Shown piece after piece: positions 24,029 through 32,935 of a stretch of 47,784 bases of DNA. The translations under genes were made by a program, and so were the position numbers. How positions within the stretch are numbered: position 1 is the stretch's first letter; each line of letters begins with the position of its first letter. Under the pieces are notes generated by a model. That model saw nothing but the letters and a program-made list of their open reading frames with translations. It had not been told where the DNA came from and ran no database searches. The DNA lies in contig NZ_JAPKNM010000079.1 of the NCBI RefSeq assembly GCF_026460985.1, positions 1 to 47,784 on the forward strand. Direction: 5' to 3'. This DNA comes from Sphingomonas sp. (GTDB lineage Bacteria; Pseudomonadota; Alphaproteobacteria; Sphingomonadales; Sphingomonadaceae).

Positions 24029-25567
24029 CTAGTGGGGAGGGTCGCGATCTTCGTCATCAGACTCGTCCCATCCATTGGCCTCGTCCGACTCGAAAATATT
24101 GTCCCAATCCTGGTCGTCCTCTTCGTCTAATTCCGAAACATATCTCTCGCCGGCCAGAAGTTCGCGGAGTAATCTCAACCGTTCCAGCAGTTCGTCAAAC
24201 GTGATGACACGCACGTCCTTGAACTGGCTTCGGATCAATTCGAATGAGGTGATTTCCGCCTCGGTGGGTGGCGTCCGTCCCGCCAGGACAACGCACTCCA
24301 CCGCCGACACATCAAGATCATTGATCTTACTGTTATAGCGAGTCTGAGCGATGTTGGTGAGTAGCTTGAGACGCTGATCGAGCACCTGGGATACCGAACC
24401 CATTAGCTCACGCGAAGGGGGATGAACGCCTCCGCGATATTCACTGCCGAGCAGAGGGGTCTTCGGCCGCTTTATCTCAACCAAAGCCGCATTGTGGGTC
24501 AGGGGGTTGGCCGCAAGGAAGTCAGCGATTTTCGTGCCACTGCCATCGAACGTTTGCCCGCCCACAGATGCGCTTGGTCGGAGGATCACAATGGGCTGAC
24601 CAAATAGCATCGAGAGAAGAAATGGGTTGAGTTCCAGCAATCTCTGCCATGCACTCTCGATGCTATTGCGCCGCATATGTGATTCAAATGACGCGATGAG
24701 CCGATCGAGGCCCACTACCTCAATGTCTTTCTGAAGCTGCACAAACTCCTTTGGATCGCGGCGCGCTATGGCTTCCGCATTACTGGCCAATGCATTGATC
24801 AGACCTAAACGGTCTTTGCCGCGCAAGTTAACAACTGAACTCTTGTTGCCGCCTAGTAGCTTGAAGACAGTGCCCGGTTTATAGGGGCGCTCCTTGAACT
24901 CGAATTGGCCGGGTTGAGCGAGATGGATAGAAGCGTTGTGCGCCATTATTTCGCGCTCAGTGAGGCTTTCGGCTTGGTGCACCCGTGCGATACGGTTCAT
25001 GCCGTTCCTCAGGGCGTTGTATTCTTCCAACTCCAGATAGAAGGTGTCGCCCTCAACGCGGGTACGTTCATCGAGCGCAAGCACCAGTCGAGTAACACCT
25101 TTGATTTTCTCCACCGAGTTAATGAGCGGGCGCATCTCCTTGACAACGCCAAGGCCGAATGACGGGTCTTTGATAAATCCCATCAGGATGCCCTGCATAA
25201 CGTCGACGACGCCGAAATGCTCGTCGGGAATCTCCACGTGTTCCGGTAACGGAATCTGGATTTCACGGATGCTGCGATACTTTTGCCCGTAAAGTCGGTC
25301 GGAGAAATAGATGAGCTGTGGGAAAATGCTTATCGTCTGGGCATCGAAGTCGATTTGAAGCGCAGTGCGTGGCTCGGGCTCCTCGCCCTCGTGGTATTGC
25401 GCTGCTACTCCTCGAACCAAAGCGTCCGACGCCCGGATCGAAGCACTGACCTGATTATTCTTTCGCGAAACGACGAAGCGGGCTTCCCCATAGGGCGAAC
25501 TGCTGCCTGCTCGGGCGTCGTCGGTGCTCTCTTCGCTTAGCAAGTTGCTGAATAGATCTTCGGACAT
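24029..25567 (-). CDS. sduA: SduA, Shedu nuclease (DUF4263)
   Basis: This 512-residue protein has a C-terminal DUF4263 domain of PD-(D/E)XK type. The region FLLSMLFGQPIVILRP, then GTKIADFLA and ALVEIKRP, gives the D...EXK catalytic pattern. The N-terminal half is a separate regulatory region. Shedu is a single-gene anti-phage system, and the domain order matches SduA. The C-terminus is strongly acidic (EDDQDW, ESDEANGWDESDDEDRD). It lies upstream of gajA on the same strand with 169 bases between, and the two systems may be independently expressed. The start at 25567 is the only good ATG, with a weak ribosome binding site. Confidence 0.9.
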   Translation of the reverse strand: MSEDLFSNLLSEESTDDARAGSSSPYGEARFVVSRKNNQVSASIRASDALVRGVAAQYHEGEEPEPRTALQIDFDAQTISIFPQLIYFSDRLYGQKYRSIREIQIPLPEHVEIPDEHFGVVDVMQGILMGFIKDPSFGLGVVKEMRPLINSVEKIKGVTRLVLALDERTRVEGDTFYLELEEYNALRNGMNRIARVHQAESLTEREIMAHNASIHLAQPGQFEFKERPYKPGTVFKLLGGNKSSVVNLRGKDRLGLINALASNAEAIARRDPKEFVQLQKDIEVVGLDRLIASFESHMRRNSIESAWQRLLELNPFLLSMLFGQPIVILRPSASVGGQTFDGSGTKIADFLAANPLTHNAALVEIKRPKTPLLGSEYRGGVHPPSRELMGSVSQVLDQRLKLLTNIAQTRYNSKINDLDVSAVECVVLAGRTPPTEAEITSFELIRSQFKDVRVITFDELLERLRLLRELLAGERYVSELDEEDDQDWDNIFESDEANGWDESDDEDRDPPH

Positions 25568-25848
25568 CAGATGAGCCTATCCGGGTTCTTCATGCTTGGA
25601 AATCTAATGTCGCTTTGGCTTCACTCAGCGAACTATCACGGCGGCGGAAGGGCAGCTATCTGGTCACTGTCCCTAAAAGATGATCCGCAGCTGACCGCCC
25701 ATCTCGCTCCGTCCGTAGTCCGAACCGCTGATGCTGCTGATGTCCGCTTTTCGCAGCCGTCCATCGGAAAGCAGACTGGCGGCTAGCGGCCCACCAGCGG
25801 TCATCGCGCGAGACCACTTTGCGATGAAAGGCACCGGAAAATGCTGAT

Positions 25849-26772
25849 CTAAGCGGCGGCGCTGTGTTCGAGTGCCGCGATGCGTTCTTCGCAGATCACT
25901 TGCACGGCCTGACCCAGCGCTTCCACCCGCTCGCTGAGCCAAGCAAGCTCCTCATCGGTGATGCGGTAGTGCTTGGAGTATCGCGCTTTCACATAAGCTT
26001 CCTTGAGCTTCTCGAAGCGCGAACGATCAGCGCGGTTGTCGCGCGGCCAAGCGTCGATCAGGCGCGGATCGATGCGCTCGGCCTGTGTGCGCAGAAAACC
26101 GAGGTTGTGAACATGCGGCGTGTAGAAGGTACAGACCAGCAAAACGCAGTGATATAAGCGCTCCGTGGCCTGATGAAGATCGAAGGCCGCCTTTTTGGAA
26201 CGGCCTCGCGCGCGGGCATCGCGACAGCCCTGCAGAAAGTCTTCCGCGCTCGGAAGCCACTCCTGAAAATACTCTCTCGCCATCGCGAGCGCCTGCTTCG
26301 GCGTTTTCGGCTTGGGCTGGTGCAGCTCGGTGTCGTCGCTCTGGTAAAGCGCGATCCCATCGCGGGCGACGTCCATGAAGAAATAGCGCCCGTGCGCAAG
26401 CCCATCGTTCACCTCCTGCAAGGTGTGCACGATGAAATTGACTGGGGTGCGAAGCGTTTTGGTGATCGCCAGCTCGCGGTTGAGCCGGTCCTCGGCCGAT
26501 GACCAGAACTCCACGCGGTCGGTGAGCTTCGGGTGGTTGACGATCACGAGCAGGTCAAAATCGGACTGGTAGCCCTTGGCGGTGTGCGGCTCATCGACCC
26601 ATCCGCCGCGCGCATAGCTGCCATAGAGAATGACCTTGAGGATGCGCGCCTGCTTCTTCCAATCCGAGGTCGCGATTGCGGTCGCGTCGCGGAACTCCTC
26701 GAAGAGGATTTGCACGACGCGCTCCAGCTCGCGCTGCTTGGCAGGGGGCAGATGATCGAGGTCGGTACGCAT
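25849..26772 (-). CDS. MNT-HEPN fusion protein (nucleotidyltransferase plus HEPN)
   Basis: This 307-residue protein has a minimal nucleotidyltransferase domain (LYGSYARGG at about residue 49 and DFDLLV about 20 residues later). A HEPN-like helical domain follows, with AAFDLHQATERLYHC and a YSKHYRIT stretch. In two-gene MNT-HEPN systems the nucleotidyltransferase AMPylates and silences the HEPN ribonuclease; here both are on one chain. I do not see a clean RX4-6H motif, so the HEPN part may be inactive as an RNase. Such fused genes are frequent on sphingomonad mobile elements. It may be co-transcribed with the genes upstream. Confidence 0.8.
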   Translation of the reverse strand: MRTDLDHLPPAKQRELERVVQILFEEFRDATAIATSDWKKQARILKVILYGSYARGGWVDEPHTAKGYQSDFDLLVIVNHPKLTDRVEFWSSAEDRLNRELAITKTLRTPVNFIVHTLQEVNDGLAHGRYFFMDVARDGIALYQSDDTELHQPKPKTPKQALAMAREYFQEWLPSAEDFLQGCRDARARGRSKKAAFDLHQATERLYHCVLLVCTFYTPHVHNLGFLRTQAERIDPRLIDAWPRDNRADRSRFEKLKEAYVKARYSKHYRITDEELAWLSERVEALGQAVQVICEERIAALEHSAAA

Positions 26773-26845
26773 GTGCCATGATCCTATCGAAGCATTTCAG
26801 CAAAGCACAGCCTCGCGGGGCTGCCCCGCGAGGCTGAGGTGTGGG

Positions 26846-27079
26846 TCACCATAAGCGCCACCAGCGGCGCGGGCGGTCGACATGACGCGAGATATTGAAC
26901 AGCGCCTCCGCAAACAGCTGCTCGACCTCGCGGAGGGTGAGCCCGGTTCGCTCGGCAATGTCGACGTAGCTCAGGTCGTCAAACCGCACCGCGTTGAACA
27001 CTTGGCGCTGGCGCCGGGGCAGCCTGCGGATCGCCCGCTCGATCCGCTTCAAGGTCGCGGGATCCACATCGTCGGTCAT
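26846..27079 (-). CDS. small sigma-70 region-4-like HTH protein
   Basis: This 77-residue protein resembles the region 4 HTH of sigma-70 factors: IERAIRRLPRRQRQVFNAVR, then SYVDIAERTGLTLREVEQ. It lacks region 2, so it cannot act as a full sigma factor and is more likely a DNA-binding regulator. The C-terminus RPRRWWRLW is rich in arginine and tryptophan. It follows the parB-like gene, with its start 51 bases after the parB stop, on the same strand. Confidence 0.8.
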   Translation of the reverse strand: MTDDVDPATLKRIERAIRRLPRRQRQVFNAVRFDDLSYVDIAERTGLTLREVEQLFAEALFNISRHVDRPRRWWRLW

Positions 27080-27129
27080 GGAGCCTCCGATATTGGAGGG
27101 TCCGGCGGCACGGTGGCCGCCGGATATGT

Positions 27130-28872
27130 TCAGGCGGCTTGCCGCAGCAGCTCAGGCTGAGAGGTGGCGGGCATGCGGAGATCAGCGAGCCGGGCGGCGC
27201 GGCTGACGGTCCCCACGCCACCACGTTCGGTGTAGGCGGCAGGCGGAAACGCCATCCACTTCGGCACCCAGCCCTCGTGCCTATCGCGCCCGTTCTCGCC
27301 ACTCAGGCAATCGCGGATGATCCTGCGCTTGACCTTGCCGGTCTCGCCCTCGTTGGCGGTGGCAACCTGCGCACCCGCGACATCGGCCAGCAAATGGCCC
27401 AGCACCTCGCGGTCCTTGATCAGGTCGAGCAGCACATCATCGGCCTGCCAGACCTTCGGCATGCTGGTGGCGACCAGCGACCCGAGAAGCTCGATGAGCT
27501 GGCTTCCCGCTTCAAGCGTCTCGGCCATGACGATGGCGAGGATGTCGAGCACCGCGGGATCGGGAAGCTCGATCAGGCGGATCAACAGCCCGGCAATCCC
27601 GTGCTCGCCCTCATAACCGCCGGTGACGGTCGGCGTCTCGGGATCGAACCCGAGCAGCGCCAGCACCGCCCGCCGCTTCTCGTCGAACACGGCTTCCGAT
27701 GTGCAGTTCTCCACGCTCTCGGCGATGGCATCGCTGGCGGCACGCTGCGCCTCCACCCGGACATTCCACAGCGGCGAACCGACAATGGCATGCGCCACCA
27801 TCACGCGCAGCGCGAGCGACGGCTGCCCCGCAAGGTCGGCCCGCACCGCTGCATGCCGGTGCAGATCGACATAGTTCTGGATCGGTGCGCTGATCTCGGG
27901 CCGGACCGGCTTTCCGTCCGGATTGGCTTCGCTCTGCTCGCGCCGACGCGCTTCCTTGCGGGAGATATAGCCCTCGTGGATCGCGACATCCCCGCGCGAA
28001 CCGACCGCGATGAACACCTTGCCGCCCTTGCGCTTGGGACAACGCTCATGTTCCCAGCTGTGGAAGGCCTCGCCGGTCGGAAGCACGGTCACGTCCCATC
28101 CGGCCTCGCGATAGCTCTCCGCCTTCGCCTCGACGGCAGCGGTCTGCGCGGTCCAAAAGGTTGCGCTGTCCGCAAAATACCGCTCCTCGCCGAACAGGTC
28201 AGAGACGATCTCGTCTGGATAATCGGCCAGATCGAACAGCGCCGCGCTGACCGGGATCGACGCGCCGCCGAACAGCCACGCCTTGAGCTGATGGCCGGTC
28301 GGGCAATACGCGTCCGGGTCGTCGAGCAACGCCAGCCACTCGCGCTGCCGCGCCTTCGACGCGAGGGTCAGATGCCGCACCGTCGCCGCATCGATCTCAC
28401 CCTTGCGATAGAGGCCACGGATGCGGGGCAGCAGATTGCCCAGCGCCAGCGTCCGTTTCACCCGAAGCTCAGTCAGCCCGAAGGTGAGCGCAATATCCTC
28501 GGGCGACCGGCCCTCGCGCACCAGCCGGGTGAAGGTCTCCCACAGGGTCACCTCGTCCGGGTCCAGCCGCGCGATGTTCTCGATCAGCGAAGCTTCCAGC
28601 GCCGCCGCGTCGTCACCCGCCGCCATGATCGCGCAGGGCAGCGGCTCGTCCTCCCCGCTCTCCGCCGCGACCGCCAGCGCCGCATGGTAGCGCCGCTTGC
28701 CCGCTACGATCTCGAACCGATCCTCGTCATTCGTGGGCCGCACGATCAGCGGCACGAGCACGCCCCGCGCCCGGATCGACGGCAGGATGTGCGACAGGTC
28801 CGCCTTGCGCTTGGCCCGCATGTTGGCAGCCGAGATGCAGAGCTTGGCGGTATCGATGTGCTTGAGTTCCAT
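27130..28872 (-). CDS. ParB/RepB-like partition protein
   Basis: This 580-residue protein has an N-terminal ParB domain (residues about 1-110, with IVRPTNDEDRFEIVAGKRRY and SLIENIARLDPDEVTLWE) and an HTH near residue 130. A long C-terminal region of unknown fold follows. ParB-box proteins are now known as CTP-binding DNA clamps; the CTP motif GERRHRA is GKRRYHA here. No ParA partner is encoded nearby. ParB-like proteins of this length are typical of sphingomonad conjugative or mobilizable elements, where they may act in stability or transcription. Confidence 0.88.
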   Translation of the reverse strand: MELKHIDTAKLCISAANMRAKRKADLSHILPSIRARGVLVPLIVRPTNDEDRFEIVAGKRRYHAALAVAAESGEDEPLPCAIMAAGDDAAALEASLIENIARLDPDEVTLWETFTRLVREGRSPEDIALTFGLTELRVKRTLALGNLLPRIRGLYRKGEIDAATVRHLTLASKARQREWLALLDDPDAYCPTGHQLKAWLFGGASIPVSAALFDLADYPDEIVSDLFGEERYFADSATFWTAQTAAVEAKAESYREAGWDVTVLPTGEAFHSWEHERCPKRKGGKVFIAVGSRGDVAIHEGYISRKEARRREQSEANPDGKPVRPEISAPIQNYVDLHRHAAVRADLAGQPSLALRVMVAHAIVGSPLWNVRVEAQRAASDAIAESVENCTSEAVFDEKRRAVLALLGFDPETPTVTGGYEGEHGIAGLLIRLIELPDPAVLDILAIVMAETLEAGSQLIELLGSLVATSMPKVWQADDVLLDLIKDREVLGHLLADVAGAQVATANEGETGKVKRRIIRDCLSGENGRDRHEGWVPKWMAFPPAAYTERGGVGTVSRAARLADLRMPATSQPELLRQAA

Positions 28873-29624
28873 TGTCCTTACTCCTCAAACCACCGCAACC
28901 GGCGCCGGAATGGCGGGGTGGGCGGCAGGAGCGAACCGGAAGTCCCGCTGGCAGAGGCGGGCTGCACCCGCAGGGCCGCAACGAAGAGGAGGACTTGGGC
29001 AAAGCCCAAGTTGCGGCACGCCGCGGCGGGACTAGAGGGCAGCGACGCCCATCCCGCCAGATCGAAGCCGGAGGCCAACGCCGCCGCGCCCGGCGCGGCG
29101 TCCGCAGCCACTGCGCGCCAGCGCACCGGCTCCGCGAGGAGCCCATCAATGCGGCTCTCTCGAAGCCGGCAGGCCGTCGTGGCGGCGTGCGCGCGGGCCT
29201 TGGGGCCAGCCGCCGCCGCGCCCTACGGCCGGATCGAGCGCGCCACGCGGAAAGCAAAGGCGCTGCGGCCCCTGATGGCTGCGCAGCAGTCCGTCAGTGT
29301 ACGCTCAATCGATATCGCGTCCCGCTGCCGGCACTCGCCGGCCTCGCGTCATGCGATCGCAACCCGCATGGGCCGAGATGTGGCAAACGACTCGGCGACG
29401 CGATTCGCGGCTTGAGAAGCGCGGTCACGCGAAGCGTGAGACGCTATGAGACGTCGTCCTCCCGTTCTCGACAACCGACCCGAGGTACCTTTCTGACGCA
29501 CCTCACCGCATGGCACCGCAAAGTGCCGCTCTGGCACCAGAGAGCACCTTGTCCGGCGTGACTCTCGATCGCATCCTTGGCTCGGGGCGCACCATTAACC
29601 CGCACATGATGCAAGGTGATGCCA
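28873..29624. other. 752-bp region upstream of parB, no convincing gene
   Basis: Open frames in both directions have skewed Arg/Ala/Pro composition typical of GC-rich non-coding DNA and lack ribosome binding sites. A perfect stem CTTGGGC-AAA-GCCCAAG lies at 28994-29010. The right half becomes less GC-rich and should contain the alpA promoter. Remnants of a decayed gene cannot be excluded. Confidence 0.5.
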
Positions 29625-29837
29625 ATGCAGACCGAGACTCCCGACAACATCCTCCGGATCCAGACCGTTCTCAAGCGCACCGGCCTCAGCCGCTCGACCA
29701 TGTACCGTAAGATGGAGAACGGCACGTTCCCCGGAAACATCCGGATCAGCACCCGCTGCGTCGGATGGCGCGAATCCGCCGTCAACGCCTGGTTGCGCAA
29801 TCCGATGTTCTATTCCGCAGCTGATTATATCGACTAG
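29625..29837 (+). CDS. alpA: AlpA-family regulator
   Basis: This 70-residue protein has the AlpA-type winged HTH: ILRIQTVLKRTGLSRSTMYR, then FPGNIRIS and VGWRESAVNAWL. AlpA proteins act as regulators and excisionases that switch on integrase genes of P4-type elements. The ATG at 29625 has AAGG 9 bases upstream; the GTG at 29616 is a less likely start. An IS110/IS1111-type element begins directly at its stop codon. Its likely partner is the P4-type integrase at the other end of the element's right arm. Confidence 0.88.
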   Translation: MQTETPDNILRIQTVLKRTGLSRSTMYRKMENGTFPGNIRISTRCVGWRESAVNAWLRNPMFYSAADYID

Positions 29838-29850
29838 TGCTGCATATCCG

Positions 29851-30002
29851 TGATGTTTCTAATTGCTTTGCGTCGGTCCGCCCTCTCTTGCGAATCGGCC
29901 GACCAAGGTAGAGAGTCCGGTTCCGGCTCGGACTTCGACACGCATGTTAGGACGGTGATCCTGCGTAGAAAGTGAAGCCGGGTCGATGAAACGGAGCCGC
30001 GT
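29851..30002 (+). ncRNA. candidate bridge RNA region of the IS
   Basis: The 150 bases between the left end and the transposase start are non-coding and can fold into stems, such as AGTCCG/CGGACT and GTCGG/CCGAC, each with large loops. IS110 elements carry a bridge RNA in a non-coding end that pairs with donor and target DNA. The left non-coding end (165 bases) is longer than the right (66 bases), which favours this side. The assignment comes from family knowledge, not a sequence match. Confidence 0.4.
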
Positions 30003-31076
30003 ATGAGCGAAGGCTTACGCTGGGCCGGCGTGGATACCTCAACTCGGACGTATTCCGTCTGCGTCGTAAATGCGGCTGGTGGGGTCGTGACCCAGGCAGA
30101 CCTACCAGCGGATACCGAGGCCGCCCACGCTTTCCTGAGCGGCTATACCCCAACGCTGGTGGAGGTCGCTCTGGAGACCGGCACTACGTCGGTTCACCTT
30201 GCGCGAACGCTTGCCGAACTCGGATACGCGGTTTCTATCTATGACGCTTTGAAGGTTCGTCGCTTCTTACAGGTAAAGCTAAATAAGACCGATGCGAACG
30301 ATGCACACGGACTAGCGGAGGTGGCCCGCATAGGAGGGGCGCACCTTCGAAAAACGTACCTCAAACCGCTGAGTTTGTCTGTCCTGCGGTCGAAGCTCGT
30401 AATCCGCGAGCGCATGATAAAAATGCGCAAATTGAACGAAGCGGCGATGATGAGCCTCCTACACGCCTATGGGGTGCGTGCCGACGTCACGCCATCTTCT
30501 CAACCCTCGTTGCGCCGCATCGTGATGAAGATGATACGAGATGTTGAGCGCAACTACGAGGTTCCAATCCGCGGATTGATTATGCCATTATTAAAACTGA
30601 GCGCAATCCTTCGTAAGGATGAGCTTCTACTGGAAAAGGATCTTAAGGATTATGCTTCCCACAGCGACATATGCTGCAGACTGATGGAGATTCCGGGCGT
30701 AGGCGTGATTACAGCGGTGTCTTTTGTTACCGCGATTGGCGATCCCCACCGCTTCCATCAATCCTGTGATGTTGGCGCATATCTTGGCCTAACCCCGAGA
30801 GTGTGGAGAACAGGCATCTATACAAAAAGACGCGGCATTTCGAAGGTCGGGAATCGCCTAACGCGCAAGCATTTGCACATTGCCGCGAGGGGCGTCTTGG
30901 ATTCTCGGATCGAGAGTTCCCTACAAACTTGGGCCAAAGGTTTGGCAGATCGTACAAATCGCCGGAAGGCCGTGGTAGCACTGGCGCGAAAATTGGCAGT
31001 GGTAATGCTGACGATCTGGAAAACAGGCTCGAGGTTCGAGCTTGTTCGGCCTTTGGCTACTGCCTCAGAGCTGTAG
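30003..31076 (+). CDS. IS110-family transposase (DEDD plus Transposase_20)
   Basis: This 357-residue protein has the RuvC-like N-terminal domain with GVDTSTRTYSV (first Asp), VALETG and the KTDANDAHGLAEV segment (DxxD). A C-terminal Transposase_20 domain follows, with MEIPGVGVITAVSFVTAIGDP and the serine-bearing RRGISKVGNRLTRKHLH stretch. The length is normal and the frame intact, so the element is potentially active. The ATG at 30003 is preceded by GGAGCC, a weak ribosome binding site. Confidence 0.93.
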   Translation: MSEGLRWAGVDTSTRTYSVCVVNAAGGVVTQADLPADTEAAHAFLSGYTPTLVEVALETGTTSVHLARTLAELGYAVSIYDALKVRRFLQVKLNKTDANDAHGLAEVARIGGAHLRKTYLKPLSLSVLRSKLVIRERMIKMRKLNEAAMMSLLHAYGVRADVTPSSQPSLRRIVMKMIRDVERNYEVPIRGLIMPLLKLSAILRKDELLLEKDLKDYASHSDICCRLMEIPGVGVITAVSFVTAIGDPHRFHQSCDVGAYLGLTPRVWRTGIYTKRRGISKVGNRLTRKHLHIAARGVLDSRIESSLQTWAKGLADRTNRRKAVVALARKLAVVMLTIWKTGSRFELVRPLATASEL

Positions 31077-31146
31077 CTGAGCTGCAGATTATGCACGAAC
31101 ACCTAAGGCACTGACCTTGGCGCAATCCGGATAACTGCAGCACCTA

Positions 31147-31178
31147 GAGCCATGGCGCCAGCCGTGGCTCACGTTTTA
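31147..31178 (+). terminator. hairpin with T-run, probably the original alpA terminator
   Basis: GAGCCATGGC (31147-31156) pairs with GCCGTGGCTC (31161-31170, one G-U), followed by ACGTTTTA. With the IS removed, this hairpin would lie only a few bases after the alpA stop codon. Confidence 0.6.
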
Positions 31179-31415
31179 TAGAAATATCTCAGTTATGGTG
31201 CCGGACGGTGAGAATACGCGCTTGGGGTTCGCGTGCCGATACCTTTAGTCGCGCACGACTTGGACATACGCACCGGCCCTCCGGCACCACCCAGTATAAC
31301 GGAACCCGACGAGATGGACACCTTTACGCCGCGGGCCAATTTAAGCACCCGATAGTTCAAAGGTCCGTTGAAACGGGATCCTCGACTGAACTTATGCCCT
31401 GCGTTTCTCTGCGAC
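31179..31415. other. non-coding stretch with a long-range inverted repeat
   Basis: GGTGCCGG (31197-31204) is complementary to CCGGCACC (31281-31288), enclosing 76 bases. Open frames here look like shadows. No promoter or gene could be named. Confidence 0.4.
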
Positions 31416-32786
31416 CTAGTCACGCACGGCTCCATCGTTGCGATATCTTCTGATCGCATCAAGGTCATCCTCCAGCAGCGGCACCAACAGGTCGCGAGTT
31501 GGTGGCGCCTCCCTGCACGCAAGTTGATCCAAGTCGATCAGGTCGCCCAGCGCGCGCTCTTTCTCAATCACGGGAACGATAAGGCGCCCGACAACATCGC
31601 CGCGCATGTTGCTGGCGGTGAGCCGCGCCTCCAGATGGGCCGCCGCGCCGGTCGCGTCGACAAGCTCGATCACCCCGTTTAGCGTGTGCACGCGTCCGTG
31701 CCGGAAATCTTGGCAACGATGTTCGATCTGGACCTCCGGATCCTCCGATTCCTCGAGCGCGAAGCTGGCGCGATCGGGGCGCATCAGCTGCTGGCCCAGA
31801 TTGGGAATGCGATTGTACCAGTCGCTGCGCGTCGAGGGTGGCGGCGGTCCGAAAATATCGACCAGATAAGGCGCCGCATGCAGGATTGCGTTTCCCGAGC
31901 GAAGCTCGAGCGTGAGATGCTCGGCTGCGACCGCGCCGTAGTTCTCGATCCGAACCTCGAAGCCATATTGCGAGAATTGCCTGGCGAGCCCGTGATGAAT
32001 GTTAGGAATGTCACTTGCCACCAGCTCGGCAGCATAGTCGTCATATTCCTGGTCGTAGCTATCATTGACATGGAGTCCGACGCTCATGAAGCCCGTGTGC
32101 TCGCGCGGGTGCCGGGCAAGCACCATTCGCGCCAATGGCTCGATCAACTCGGCGGCGAGCGGCGAGACGCGGCAGCGCATCAGTGGCGGCTCGCTCAGCA
32201 TGCGTATCGCCAGCCGCAGCTGCGGCTCGCTCGCTTGCAGCAGCCGTACGCGCTGCTCCAGCTCAGCGACGCGACGATCCGCCGGAGAGGGTTCTGGGTC
32301 GAGCAGCCAAGACTCATTGGGTCGCAGGGCGCTGAGGCCGTGGCGGCGGGCCGCTGCCCGCGGTCGGCTGTCGAAACTCAGCACCTCGATGCGCGAGGGG
32401 TGATCGATCAGCGCGTGCAGCGCCTGCGCGACAATTCGGTCGTCGCCATTATCCCGCTCGAGATCGTCGAGCTGGTCCCAATCGATACGGGTCGCAGGGA
32501 CGTATGCGAGGTCCACGCTTATCGGCGCCTCCACGAGCCGGGTCGCCCCGCCGCTCTCGATCGACGGCTCCAGCATTCGGTTGAAGTCGCGAGCGCGCTG
32601 CCCCAGCCGGCCGTCGCGCTTGCGCGCATCGATCTCGGCGCTGACTTGGGGAAGCACCAAGAGCAGAATTGGACCCGCCGAGATCGAGGCCCAATCAAGC
32701 TGCTCAAGCGGCCGCGCCTCGAATACCATCTGCGTATCAAGGGCGAGCACACGCTTATAGCCGTTGGTATCCAGACGGTCGCTCAT
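31416..32786 (-). CDS. large PIN-domain-like protein
   Basis: This 456-residue protein starts with a PIN-like domain: VLALDTQMVFEARPL (first acidic residue), PQVSAEIDARKR and, at about residue 140, VLSFDSRPRAAARRHG. This order fits large PIN-type ribonucleases rather than the small VapC toxins. The C-terminal 280 residues have no family I recognise. The ATG at 32786 (MSDRLDTNGYKR) is preferred to 32822. It is divergent from the 92-residue and vsr genes, and may be an accessory defence gene. Enzyme activity is inferred from the motif pattern. Confidence 0.65.
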   Translation of the reverse strand: MSDRLDTNGYKRVLALDTQMVFEARPLEQLDWASISAGPILLLVLPQVSAEIDARKRDGRLGQRARDFNRMLEPSIESGGATRLVEAPISVDLAYVPATRIDWDQLDDLERDNGDDRIVAQALHALIDHPSRIEVLSFDSRPRAAARRHGLSALRPNESWLLDPEPSPADRRVAELEQRVRLLQASEPQLRLAIRMLSEPPLMRCRVSPLAAELIEPLARMVLARHPREHTGFMSVGLHVNDSYDQEYDDYAAELVASDIPNIHHGLARQFSQYGFEVRIENYGAVAAEHLTLELRSGNAILHAAPYLVDIFGPPPPSTRSDWYNRIPNLGQQLMRPDRASFALEESEDPEVQIEHRCQDFRHGRVHTLNGVIELVDATGAAAHLEARLTASNMRGDVVGRLIVPVIEKERALGDLIDLDQLACREAPPTRDLLVPLLEDDLDAIRRYRNDGAVRD

Positions 32787-32935
32787 CCGCGGATGATGCC
32801 ATCCTCGACCGCGGTCGAGCAACGGGCGTCAATGCTTGGTTGCGGAAACCCTCGAAACAACCGTTTCCCGGCTTCGCGAAGATGCAATCGAAGATCATGC
32901 TCAACGCAGGCGCGCAGCCGCGCTAGGAAAGGGAG

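Larger units (their letters stand above)
29838..31142 (+). mobile_element. IS110/IS1111-type insertion sequence
   Basis: One transposase gene lies between inverted ends TGCTGCATATCCG (29838-29850) and CGGATAACTGCAGCA (31128-31142), which match with a 2-base gap. Short inverted repeats are a mark of the IS1111 branch. CTAG flanks both sides (29834-29837 and 31144-31147), which may be the shared recombination core; no longer target duplication is visible. The exact outer boundary is uncertain by a few bases. Confidence 0.8.

Noticed and set aside
28878..29126. 82-codon minus-strand frame upstream of parB
   Set aside because: Alanine-rich, without a ribosome binding site or recognisable domain; kept as non-coding.
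27139..29415. 758-codon plus-strand frame across parB
   Set aside because: It lies antisense to the ParB-like gene and shows no domain; the part beyond parB is arginine-rich low complexity.
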